From: JBFEYJ01 sp041546305
GTDB taxonomy: Bacteria; Pseudomonadota; Gammaproteobacteria; Thiohalomonadales; Thiohalomonadaceae
DNA length: 14,073 nt
Reading direction: 5' to 3'
NCBI GenBank assembly: GCA_041546305.1
Contig: JBFEWO010000064.1
Coordinates: 1 to 14,073, forward strand
A program made the translations under genes and the position numbers. Below the pieces are notes generated by a model, which worked only from the letters and a program-made list of their open reading frames with translations, had not been told where the DNA came from and did not search any database. Position 1 is the first letter of the stretch; every line of letters begins with the position of its first letter. Positions 8,042 through 14,073 of the stretch are shown one piece after another.

Positions 8042-8419
8042 ATGGCAACGGTTGAATTAACCAAAGACAATTTCGATGAAGTGGCCGGTGGCAACGATTT
8101 TGTGATCGTGGATTTCTGGGCGCCCTGGTGCGGTCCTTGCCAGTCTTTCGGTCCCGTCTATGAGGAGGTCTCCGGCAAATACCCCGAGATCGTCTTTGCC
8201 AAGGTCAATACTGAAGAGGAGCAGGAGCTGGCTGCTCACTTTCAGATCCGCTCCATTCCTACCCTGATGATTATGCGTGATCAGATCGTCATCTACGCCC
8301 AGCCCGGCGCCCTGATGGGCGGCCAGTTCGAGCAGCTGATCGAGAAGGCCAGGGAACTGGATATGGATGAGGTACGCAAGCAGGTGGCCGAGCAGCAGGC
8401 TGGAACCCAGGAAGGCTAA
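8042..8419 (+). CDS. Thioredoxin family protein
   Basis: This is a cytoplasmic dithiol-disulfide oxidoreductase. The 125 residues form one thioredoxin domain with WCGPC at 29-33 (C30 and C33 redox-active) and the cis-proline at P73 in SIPTL. The preceding D24-F-W-A pattern is also canonical. Residues after about 105 form a charged, Gln-rich helical tail not present in E. coli TrxA (about 108 residues). AGGAG at 8030-8034, 7 nt before the ATG at 8042, sets the start; the frame is open to 8018 but without a ribosome binding site. It follows the structured spacer, and a Nudix gene starts 11 nt after its stop codon, so the two probably form an operon. Confidence 0.92.
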   Translation: MATVELTKDNFDEVAGGNDFVIVDFWAPWCGPCQSFGPVYEEVSGKYPEIVFAKVNTEEEQELAAHFQIRSIPTLMIMRDQIVIYAQPGALMGGQFEQLIEKARELDMDEVRKQVAEQQAGTQEG

Positions 8420-8430
8420 GGCATCTGCCG

Positions 8431-8862
8431 ATGTCCAGGCCTGATACCCCGTTACTGGCGGTCGATATTATTATCGAGCCGGTAACGGCACCGGGCAGCA
8501 TCCTCCTTATCGAACGACTCAACCCGCCCCATGGTTTTGCCCTGCCGGGCGGGTTTGTCGATATCGGTGAGACCCTGGAGCAGGCAGCGGTGCGTGAAGC
8601 GCTGGAGGAGACCTCGATGCGGGTAACCCTCAAGACACTGCTTGGTTGCTACTCCAATCCCCAGCGTGATGCCCGTGGCCACACGGTCAGCGTTGTCTAT
8701 ATCGCCTCCGGCGAGGGCGAGCCCCAGGCCCGTGACGATGCCAGGGCACTGCAACTCATTGACCCAAAATCTCCACCCGAACCGCTCGCGTTCGACCATA
8801 GTCTCATCCTGCAGGACTACCTCCGCTATTTGGAAACCGGGCAATTGACCCCACTTCGATAG
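8431..8862 (+). CDS. Nudix hydrolase
   Basis: Nudix enzymes cleave nucleoside diphosphates linked to another moiety; the substrate cannot be set from sequence alone, although the overall look is of the ADP-ribose or NADH pyrophosphatase type. The protein has 143 residues. The Nudix box runs from G41 to M63: G41, E47, then REALEE (55-60), with the metal-binding glutamates E56, E59 and E60 present. Ser62 replaces the glycine usual near the end of the box. The ATG lies 11 nt after the thioredoxin stop codon, with only a weak AAGG upstream, so translation may be coupled. No terminator was seen after it. Confidence 0.9.
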   Translation: MSRPDTPLLAVDIIIEPVTAPGSILLIERLNPPHGFALPGGFVDIGETLEQAAVREALEETSMRVTLKTLLGCYSNPQRDARGHTVSVVYIASGEGEPQARDDARALQLIDPKSPPEPLAFDHSLILQDYLRYLETGQLTPLR

Positions 8863-8897
8863 AGAGTCCGAAGCCTCTGTTCCAAGGGGCCAAAGTT

Positions 8898-8927
8898 TTG
8901 TCTTATTCCTGACAAGGATGGTAGACT
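8898..8927 (+). promoter_or_regulatory. Weak candidate promoter of the MoxR operon
   Basis: TTGTCT (8898-8903), an 18-nt spacer and TAGACT (8922-8927) each match the sigma-70 hexamers at four of six positions. The palindrome TTGAATTCAA (8939-8948) just downstream could be an operator. The support is modest. Confidence 0.3.
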
Positions 8928-8978
8928 ATTGGGCTTGTTTGAATTCAACCGCTTCAGTCATTGATATAGGGAGCCGGC

Positions 8979-10025
8979 ATGCGTCCTGCGCAGATTGCAA
9001 ATGTCCTCGAACGTGAGTTTCTCAGTACCCGCGAGGGTCATCACACCCCAGTCATGTTATGGGGGCCGCCCGGTGTGGGTAAGTCGATGATGGTGCAGCA
9101 GGTGGGGCAGCGCCACGGCGTTCCTGTGATCGACATTCGCCTGTCCCAGATGGAGCCCTCGGATCTCCGCGGTATTCCGTTTCGCAGTGGCGAGCATGTG
9201 GAGTGGGCGGTACCGGCGATGCTGCCCGATGCTGAGCGCCATGGTACTGAGGGGATCCTGTTCCTCGATGAGGTGACCTCGGCACCGCCGAGCGTATCCG
9301 CCGCCGCCTATCAGTTGATCCTCGATCGCCGTCTGGGGGAGTACAAGGTACCGGATGGCTGGGCGATCTTTGCCGCCGGCAATCGCCAGGGTGACCGTGG
9401 CGTCACCTATACCATGCCGGCGCCGCTAGCCAACCGTTTTGCCCACTTCGAGGTCGAGACCCACCTGGACGACTGGGTGACCTGGGCCTACGCCAACGGT
9501 ATCGACGAGCGGGTGATCGCTTTCCTGCGCTTCCGCCCTGAGCTGCTGTTCGATTTCGACCCGGCGCACAACCCGGTGGCCTTCCCCTCGCCGCGTTCCT
9601 GGGAGTTTGCCCACCGAGCGCTGCAGAAATTCGCCAACAGCGGCAGTCTGCTGGTCAATACACTGCAGGCCTGCGTCGGTCCCGCCGCAGGTATCGAACT
9701 GGGTGCCTTCGTCGATAACCTGGATAATCTGCCCGATCTGGACGCCATCATCCGCCGCGAGCAGGTGCCGCTGCCCAAGGAGATCGACCTGCAGTATGCG
9801 GTCGCTTCGGCATTGGTTGGCCGCGCCCTGCGTGCCAAAAGCGAGACCCCAGCCGAGGCCAAGGAGGTCTACGGGGCCATCCTCGAATTCGCCGGCCGCT
9901 TTCGCGAGCGCGAGATGGGCGTCATGCTGGTCTCCGACCTGCACCGCGCCATCGGCCAGGAGATTTTCTCTGTGCCCGAATTTTCTCCCTGGGCGCAGGC
10001 CGTCGCCGAGGTCATGCTGTACTGA
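8979..10025 (+). CDS. MoxR-family AAA+ ATPase
   Basis: MoxR ATPases are hexameric, chaperone-like machines that usually work with a VWA-domain protein to activate or remodel a client, for example a metal-containing enzyme. The 348 residues show Walker A GPPGVGKS (29-36), Walker B GILFLDE (92-98), sensor-1 N135 in FAAGNRQGD, an arginine-finger-like R153 (ANRF) and sensor-2 R206 in SPRSWEF, so the ATPase appears complete. AGGGAG sits 5 nt before the ATG. The VWA partner gene starts 20 nt after the stop codon, as in most MoxR loci. The likely client is whatever the next two genes or the sulfur-oxidation machinery provide; this is inference. Confidence 0.93.
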   Translation: MRPAQIANVLEREFLSTREGHHTPVMLWGPPGVGKSMMVQQVGQRHGVPVIDIRLSQMEPSDLRGIPFRSGEHVEWAVPAMLPDAERHGTEGILFLDEVTSAPPSVSAAAYQLILDRRLGEYKVPDGWAIFAAGNRQGDRGVTYTMPAPLANRFAHFEVETHLDDWVTWAYANGIDERVIAFLRFRPELLFDFDPAHNPVAFPSPRSWEFAHRALQKFANSGSLLVNTLQACVGPAAGIELGAFVDNLDNLPDLDAIIRREQVPLPKEIDLQYAVASALVGRALRAKSETPAEAKEVYGAILEFAGRFREREMGVMLVSDLHRAIGQEIFSVPEFSPWAQAVAEVMLY

Positions 10026-10045
10026 TTTGTTGAGCTGATTTTGCT

Positions 10046-11365
10046 ATGTCGAAAGATTGCGAAACAAAGCTCAGTGCTGCGCGCACCAAGCTGATTCTGG
10101 ACAAGCCGTTCCTGGGGGCGCTGGTGCTGCGCCTGCCGATGATCGAGGCGGATTCGGAGTGGTGCAAGACGGTGGCCACCGATGCCCGTGCCTTTTACTA
10201 CAACGTCGACTATATCGATGGTCTGTCCGTCGATCAGGCGCAGTTCGTCCTTGCCCATGAGGCACTGCACTGTGCGCTGTCACACTTCGCCCGTCGCCAG
10301 CACCGGGAGAAGCACCGCTGGGATTTGGCGTGCGATCTCGCCATCAATCCCTTGCTAATCGCCGATGGCCTGACCCCCTGCCCCGATGCCATCTACCTCA
10401 AGGAGTACGAGGAGATGACCGCCGAGGAGATCTACCCCTGCCTCGACGAGCACGAAAACCTCACCCCGCATGATGATCACGTCTACGACAAGGACAACCA
10501 AAGCGGTGGTGGTCGACAGGGTGCCGGGGGACAGCACGATACCAAGGACAAGGGCTCCGAGGGCGGAGACCAGCAGCAGAAGCAGAGCCCGGACAACAAG
10601 GGCGGCCGTGGCGATGCCGAGAAGCAGGAGCAGACCCGCCAGGAGCCGGGCGAGGGCCAGCAACAACAGGAGCAGCCACAGGACGGTGATGGCAGCGGGC
10701 AGGGAGCCAAGCAGCCGCCACCGCTGTCCAAGGAGGAGATGGACAACCTTTCGGTGCAGTGGCAACAGCGTATGGCCGGGGCCGCTCAGCAGGCAATGCA
10801 GGCAGGCAAGTTGAGCGGTCCGCTGCGTCGCATAATCGATCACCTGCTGCAGCCGCAACTGCCCTGGCGCATGCTGCTGGCACGCTACCTCAATGCCACG
10901 GCGCGTGACGACTACAACTACTCACGGCCGTCACGTCGTGAGGGGGATTACATCATGCCAAGCCTGAAGAGCCATGAGCTCGATGTGGTGGTGGCACTCG
11001 ATACCAGTGGCTCCGTGAGCGACAAGGAGATGACCGAGTTTGTCTCCGAGGTGAACGCATTGAAAGGGCAGATCCGCGCCCGTGTCACCCTGATGGCCTG
11101 CGATTCGGATCTGGTCGGTGATGGCCCCTGGACCTATGAACCGTGGGAGGAGTTCGATCTGCCTCAGGAGTTCAAGGGTGGCGGCAGTACCGACTTCCGC
11201 CCAGTGTTCAATTGGACCGAACGCGAGAACCGACGCCCCGATGTGCTGGTCTATTTCACTGATGCGATGGGGCATTTCCCCGAGCGTGAACCGCCTTTCC
11301 CGACGGTCTGGCTGATCAAGGGCAAGGCTCAGGTACCGTGGGGCCAACGGATCCAGTTGAACTGA
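10046..11365 (+). CDS. Putative metallopeptidase-like / VWA-like domain protein
   Basis: This is the partner of the MoxR ATPase. Residues 1-140 resemble the putative metallopeptidase domain of the DUF2201 family, with a zinc-binding HEALHxxxxH motif (H71, E72, H75) and DLACDLAIN at 93-101. Residues 151-226 are a low-complexity linker rich in Gln, Gly, Asp and Lys. Residues 258-439 form a VWA-like domain with an intact metal-ion-dependent adhesion site: DTSGS (319-323), T382 in GGSTDF and D406 in YFTDAMG. The VWA part should bind the client or partner in a Mg-dependent way; whether the peptidase is active is unknown. The ribosome binding site is poor, suggesting coupling to moxR. A DsrS-like gene starts 21 nt downstream. 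Confidence 0.9.
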   Translation: MSKDCETKLSAARTKLILDKPFLGALVLRLPMIEADSEWCKTVATDARAFYYNVDYIDGLSVDQAQFVLAHEALHCALSHFARRQHREKHRWDLACDLAINPLLIADGLTPCPDAIYLKEYEEMTAEEIYPCLDEHENLTPHDDHVYDKDNQSGGGRQGAGGQHDTKDKGSEGGDQQQKQSPDNKGGRGDAEKQEQTRQEPGEGQQQQEQPQDGDGSGQGAKQPPPLSKEEMDNLSVQWQQRMAGAAQQAMQAGKLSGPLRRIIDHLLQPQLPWRMLLARYLNATARDDYNYSRPSRREGDYIMPSLKSHELDVVVALDTSGSVSDKEMTEFVSEVNALKGQIRARVTLMACDSDLVGDGPWTYEPWEEFDLPQEFKGGGSTDFRPVFNWTERENRRPDVLVYFTDAMGHFPEREPPFPTVWLIKGKAQVPWGQRIQLN

Positions 11366-11386
11366 TTTTTTTCAAAGGTAATTTTT

Positions 11387-12535
11387 GTGGAACTGAGTAG
11401 TGAAGATGCGCTGCGGCTGAATGTGTTGATCGCCAATGCCGAGGCGGTGCGCATCGATGAGAACAGCATGACGGTCTACGGCCTGAACGGGGAGCAGGAG
11501 ATGAAGTTTCCGCTCAACCCGACCGGTCGCAGTGACCAGTATCTGCAGGCGGTGCGCTCGATGCTTTCCAGTGCGGTGCTCGACTCACCCGGCGGCTACC
11601 CGGTGTTCCTGCGCCGCTGGACACGCATGGGGCAAATCGATAATGACCAGCTGGATCGTCTGCTTAAGCTCGGAGAACCCGAGGCGGTCATGGCGGTGGT
11701 ATGCGCACGTAACCTCTCCGATGAACTGGCGCGTCGCGCCTGGTGGTGCGCACCGTATTCTGAGCATGCCCGCCGTATGCTGGAAAGCAAACAGGTGGTT
11801 GAGGGTGAGATGGGTAAGCGCCTGGCCGAGTACCTGATCGAACATCTACCCTTCGAGACCGAGCCCCGCGATATGCTCAACACCGTGCGCCTGGTGCTGC
11901 AGCCGGGGCTCATCAATGAAGAGCAGAAACAGAAGCTGTGGGAGAGCGGTGCCCGTAACAAGAGTTACCGTATCGGTTTTCTCGAAACCCTGCCTCATGA
12001 TCTGCCCGAGAAACAACCGGCACGTGCAGATATCGAGCAGCTCCGCGAGAAGCTCGCGGTGCTGGAAGAGAATCTCTTCGCCCGTCGCTTATTGCTGATG
12101 CTTGATGAGGTGGGACAGAGCTTCCTTTCCATTGCAGAAGAGGTGATGATCAATCCTGCCGATCAGGACGTGGCCAGCGCGCTCTTCAATGCCCTGGGGC
12201 GTCACCTGCGAGAGCTGCGAACGGTTGATGCACTACGTGAACTGAGCGAGATCGAGGTGCTGATCGAACAGCGAATGCGCGAGGAGGAAACCCTCAGAGA
12301 GCTGCAGGAGTTTGCCCCGGAGCTGAGTGAAGAGCTGCGTGCTATGTTGACACTGGCGCATGTCAGCGAATACCTGCTTAATCCCATCTTCGGCCAGACC
12401 GATGCGGTCGGCACGGTGATGAATGAGAAAATCGAGCCGGTCACGCTACCGCTGCGTCAGGCCATCGCCCGGCTGCGCGGGCAGAATCCGGACGAGGTGA
12501 GTAGTGGCCGGCGACGCCGCTCCCGTCGTCACTAA
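11387..12535 (+). CDS. DsrS-like conserved protein (tentative)
   Basis: The 382-residue protein lacks a signal peptide or membrane segment and looks cytoplasmic and largely helical. The segments SPGGYPVFLRRWTRMGQ (65-81), LLKLGEPEAVMAVV and LSDELARRAWW remind me of DsrS, the last-gene product of the Allochromatium vinosum dsr sulfur-oxidation operon, whose function is unsettled. This is recognition from memory without a search, so I leave the symbol blank. The C-terminus ends in an Arg-rich tail (GRRRRSRRH). The start is GTG at 11387, with AAAGG about 8 nt upstream. It follows the VWA gene by 21 nt and overlaps the next gene, so it is part of the MoxR operon. If it is DsrS, its separation from other dsr genes here is notable. 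Confidence 0.6.
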   Translation: MELSSEDALRLNVLIANAEAVRIDENSMTVYGLNGEQEMKFPLNPTGRSDQYLQAVRSMLSSAVLDSPGGYPVFLRRWTRMGQIDNDQLDRLLKLGEPEAVMAVVCARNLSDELARRAWWCAPYSEHARRMLESKQVVEGEMGKRLAEYLIEHLPFETEPRDMLNTVRLVLQPGLINEEQKQKLWESGARNKSYRIGFLETLPHDLPEKQPARADIEQLREKLAVLEENLFARRLLLMLDEVGQSFLSIAEEVMINPADQDVASALFNALGRHLRELRTVDALRELSEIEVLIEQRMREEETLRELQEFAPELSEELRAMLTLAHVSEYLLNPIFGQTDAVGTVMNEKIEPVTLPLRQAIARLRGQNPDEVSSGRRRRSRRH

Positions 12536-13118
12536 CCCATCCATCCCTATTGTCTTTTTCCTGATGTCTGCACAAATCCAGGTACTCACTGTCGCCGTCA
12601 GCCTGACCGTCTCTGTTCCTCAGGAGGTGGTTGAGCAGAACGTGGGTTTCCTGCCCTGGGTGCTGGGAGAGAATCTCGCCGGCCAGGTGGATGCCTGGGT
12701 GATGGAACAGGGGCTAGGTTATTACCCGGCTCTCGATTATTTTCGCGATCACCCTGAAGCGGTGGACCCGGCGCTGCTCATCCTGATCGACGAACTCGCC
12801 ACCTTCTGCGCCGGCTATGCCCGGCGCGAGTTGCGTCGGCGGCTATCGCGCGTCTTTTCCAATGTGAAGATCGAGCAGGCGCAGTGCACCGCCTACACCA
12901 TGCCGCGGGTACGCCCCTCGCGCAGTGGCGCCCCGGCGGGGCTTGCCGCCCACTACACGCCGGCAACGCTCAAGATGGAACTGTTACTCAGCTCGGTCCA
13001 GAAGGACAGTTTTGAGGGCCTGGAACAGCTCTCTCTGGACAAGCTGGTGCGTTGGGGGCGAGAGCCATTCGAGACCTTCCAGGTCAACGGTTCCCAGCTA
13101 CTCAAGCCATCAGCCTAA
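12504..13118 (+). CDS. Unknown protein, last gene of the MoxR operon
   Basis: I do not recognise a family. Two starts compete. GTG at 12504 (204 residues) has a good GAGGTG site just upstream and overlaps the DsrS-like gene by 32 nt, which would imply translational coupling. ATG at 12564 (184 residues) has no ribosome binding site. Counted from the ATG, the protein has a hydrophobic N-terminal strand (VLTVAVSLTVSVP), a helical stretch containing LLILIDELATFCAGYARRELRRRLSRVF, and a C-terminal segment with KMELLLSSVQKDSFEGLEQLSL. No membrane helix is certain and no catalytic motif is visible. About 110 nt with the adk promoter follow. Its place at the end of the operon suggests it works with the MoxR/VWA/DsrS-like proteins. 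Confidence 0.75.
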   Translation: MAGDAAPVVTNPSIPIVFFLMSAQIQVLTVAVSLTVSVPQEVVEQNVGFLPWVLGENLAGQVDAWVMEQGLGYYPALDYFRDHPEAVDPALLILIDELATFCAGYARRELRRRLSRVFSNVKIEQAQCTAYTMPRVRPSRSGAPAGLAAHYTPATLKMELLLSSVQKDSFEGLEQLSLDKLVRWGREPFETFQVNGSQLLKPSA

Positions 13119-13152
13119 TAAAATTCCCGCATTGGCCCATTCAAAGCCTTGT

Positions 13153-13182
13153 TTGCCCCAGGCCGTTGCCACTCGGCATAAT
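13153..13182 (+). promoter_or_regulatory. Candidate sigma-70 promoter of adk
   Basis: TTGCCC (13153-13158), an 18-nt spacer and CATAAT (13177-13182; five of six matches) lie 46 nt before the adk ATG. AAAAGGAG just before the ATG is a strong ribosome binding site. Having its own promoter fits a housekeeping gene placed after an unrelated operon. Confidence 0.45.
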
Positions 13183-13227
13183 CCCTCGGTGAAATATCCG
13201 GCATAACGATTAGAAAAGGAGTAAGAG

Positions 13228-13884
13228 ATGCGCCTGATCCTGTTGGGAGCGCCCGGTGCGGGCAAAGGTACCCAAGCACAATATATCTGCGAAAAATACA
13301 ATATTCCCCAGATCTCCACCGGTGACATGCTGCGTGCCGCAGTCAAGGCTGGTACTCCGCTGGGTCTGGAGGCGAAGAAGATCATGGACGAGGGTGGGCT
13401 GGTATCAGACGACATCATCCTGGGTCTGGTGAAGGAGCGCATCGCTGAGGATGACTGCAAAAACGGTTTTCTGTTCGATGGTTTCCCGCGCACCATTCCA
13501 CAGGCCGAGGCGCTGAAAGCCGATGGTGTGCAGCTCGATTCCGTGGTCGAGATCGACGTGGATGATGAGGAGATCATCAAGCGCATGAGCGGCCGTCGGG
13601 TACATCCGGGCTCTGGCCGTACCTACCATGTCATCTTCAATCCGCCGAAGGTGGAGGGTAAGGACGATGTCTCTGGAGAGGATCTGATTCAGCGCGATGA
13701 TGATAACGAGGAGACCGTGCGTAAGCGCCTCGATATTTATCACTCGCAGACCAAGCCGCTCGTTGATTTCTACTCCAGCTGGGCGAATAGCGACGCTGCC
13801 GATGGCCCCAAGTATGTCAAGGTGACCGGCACCGGTAAGAGCGTCGAGGAGAATCGCGACGCTGTCTTCGCTGCTCTTGGCTAA
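13228..13884 (+). CDS. adk: Adenylate kinase
   Basis: Adenylate kinase converts ATP plus AMP to two ADP in the cytoplasm and keeps the adenylate pool balanced (EC 2.7.4.3). The 218 residues are the long form with a full LID. The P-loop GAPGAGKGT is at 7-15, TGDMLR (31-36) and FDGFPRT (83-89) form the AMP site, GRRVHP opens the LID at 122, and the RDDDNEETVRKRL segment (156-168) supplies the LID arginines. The LID lacks the four cysteines of zinc-binding forms. In E. coli, adk lies directly between htpG and hemH; here hemH follows as expected, but htpG is 8.9 kb upstream. Confidence 0.97.
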   Translation: MRLILLGAPGAGKGTQAQYICEKYNIPQISTGDMLRAAVKAGTPLGLEAKKIMDEGGLVSDDIILGLVKERIAEDDCKNGFLFDGFPRTIPQAEALKADGVQLDSVVEIDVDDEEIIKRMSGRRVHPGSGRTYHVIFNPPKVEGKDDVSGEDLIQRDDDNEETVRKRLDIYHSQTKPLVDFYSSWANSDAADGPKYVKVTGTGKSVEENRDAVFAALG

Positions 13885-13902
13885 AGTCGCTGGACAATGC
13901 CG

Positions 13903-13930
13903 AAAAACAGGCCCTGCGGGGCCTGTTTTT
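13903..13930 (+). terminator. Rho-independent terminator of adk
   Basis: A perfect 12-bp stem (13903-13914 with 13919-13930) closes the same TGCG tetraloop as the htpG terminator and ends in TTTTT, then CTTTCT. It starts 18 nt after the stop codon. The A-run in the 5' arm makes it likely to be bidirectional. Confidence 0.95.
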
Positions 13931-13962
13931 CTTTCTGCCTGCCCATATTGATGTCATGTCGG

Positions 13963-13968
13963 TATACT
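13963..13968 (+). promoter_or_regulatory. Possible -10 element of hemH
   Basis: TATACT matches the sigma-70 -10 hexamer at five of six positions and lies 30 nt before the hemH ATG. No good -35 element is seen at the proper distance, so this is weak. The terminator after adk implies that hemH needs its own promoter. Confidence 0.3.
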
Positions 13969-13998
13969 CGCCGAACACATTGAATCTGGCTAACCAAT

Positions 13999-14073
13999 AT
14001 GGAAAACAGACAGTCTGCAAAGAAAATCGGGGTACTCCTGACCAATCTGGGGACTCCGGATGCTCCGACAACC
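13999..14073 (+). CDS. hemH: Ferrochelatase, N-terminal fragment (cut by window edge)
   Basis: Ferrochelatase inserts iron into protoporphyrin IX in the last step of haem synthesis. Only 25 codons are visible, from the ATG at 13999 to the end of the window. The segment IGVLLTNLGTPDAPTT is the hallmark N-terminal strand and loop of HemH. The position next to adk agrees with the order in E. coli. There is no strong ribosome binding site in front of the ATG. The rest of the gene lies outside the window. Confidence 0.85.
   Translation, partial: MENRQSAKKIGVLLTNLGTPDAPTT

Noticed and set aside
10355..10858. Leu-rich minus-strand frame that looks like a membrane protein
   Set aside because: It is the reverse complement of the Gln-rich linker of the VWA protein, where CAG/GAG codons read as Leu on the other strand.

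Overview
The window looks like chromosome of a gammaproteobacterium, probably a sulfur-oxidising (Chromatiales-like) lineage. The evidence is the gene set: a PGM1-type pgm, htpG, adk and hemH, hslR, a PagL-type lipid A deacylase, and a MoxR/VWA operon that carries a gene I tentatively read as DsrS-like. The affiliation is an inference. No tRNA, rRNA, CRISPR array, transposase or phage gene was found.

Layout. Positions 1-585 hold no convincing gene. They are AT-rich at the left and contain a perfect CRP-type palindrome (65-80) and a 9-bp inverted repeat (510-544). Next come the divergent genes pgm (minus) and htpG (plus); htpG has a good sigma-32-type promoter (2291-2319) and a strong terminator (4304-4327). 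A minus-strand block follows: a PEBP/YbhB-family protein, a PagL-like outer-membrane lipid A deacylase, and a VOC/glyoxalase-family protein. From 6225 everything is on the plus strand: a RimK-like ATP-grasp protein, a small CxxC/CxxC protein overlapping or abutting hslR, a thioredoxin preceded by a strongly structured 150-nt spacer, and a Nudix hydrolase. Then comes a four-gene operon: MoxR AAA+ ATPase, a metallopeptidase-like/VWA protein, the DsrS-like protein and an unknown protein. The window ends with adk (promoter and strong terminator) and the first 75 bases of hemH.

How it fits together. htpG, adk and hemH are neighbours in E. coli; here htpG and adk are 8.9 kb apart, with at least eleven genes between them. 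Several of these concern proteostasis or redox: HtpG, Hsp15, thioredoxin, and the MoxR/VWA pair, which in other systems remodels or activates a client protein. The MoxR-VWA-DsrS-like-ORF operon is the best candidate for an under-described system: a conserved AAA+/VWA machine whose dedicated partners have no known biochemical function.
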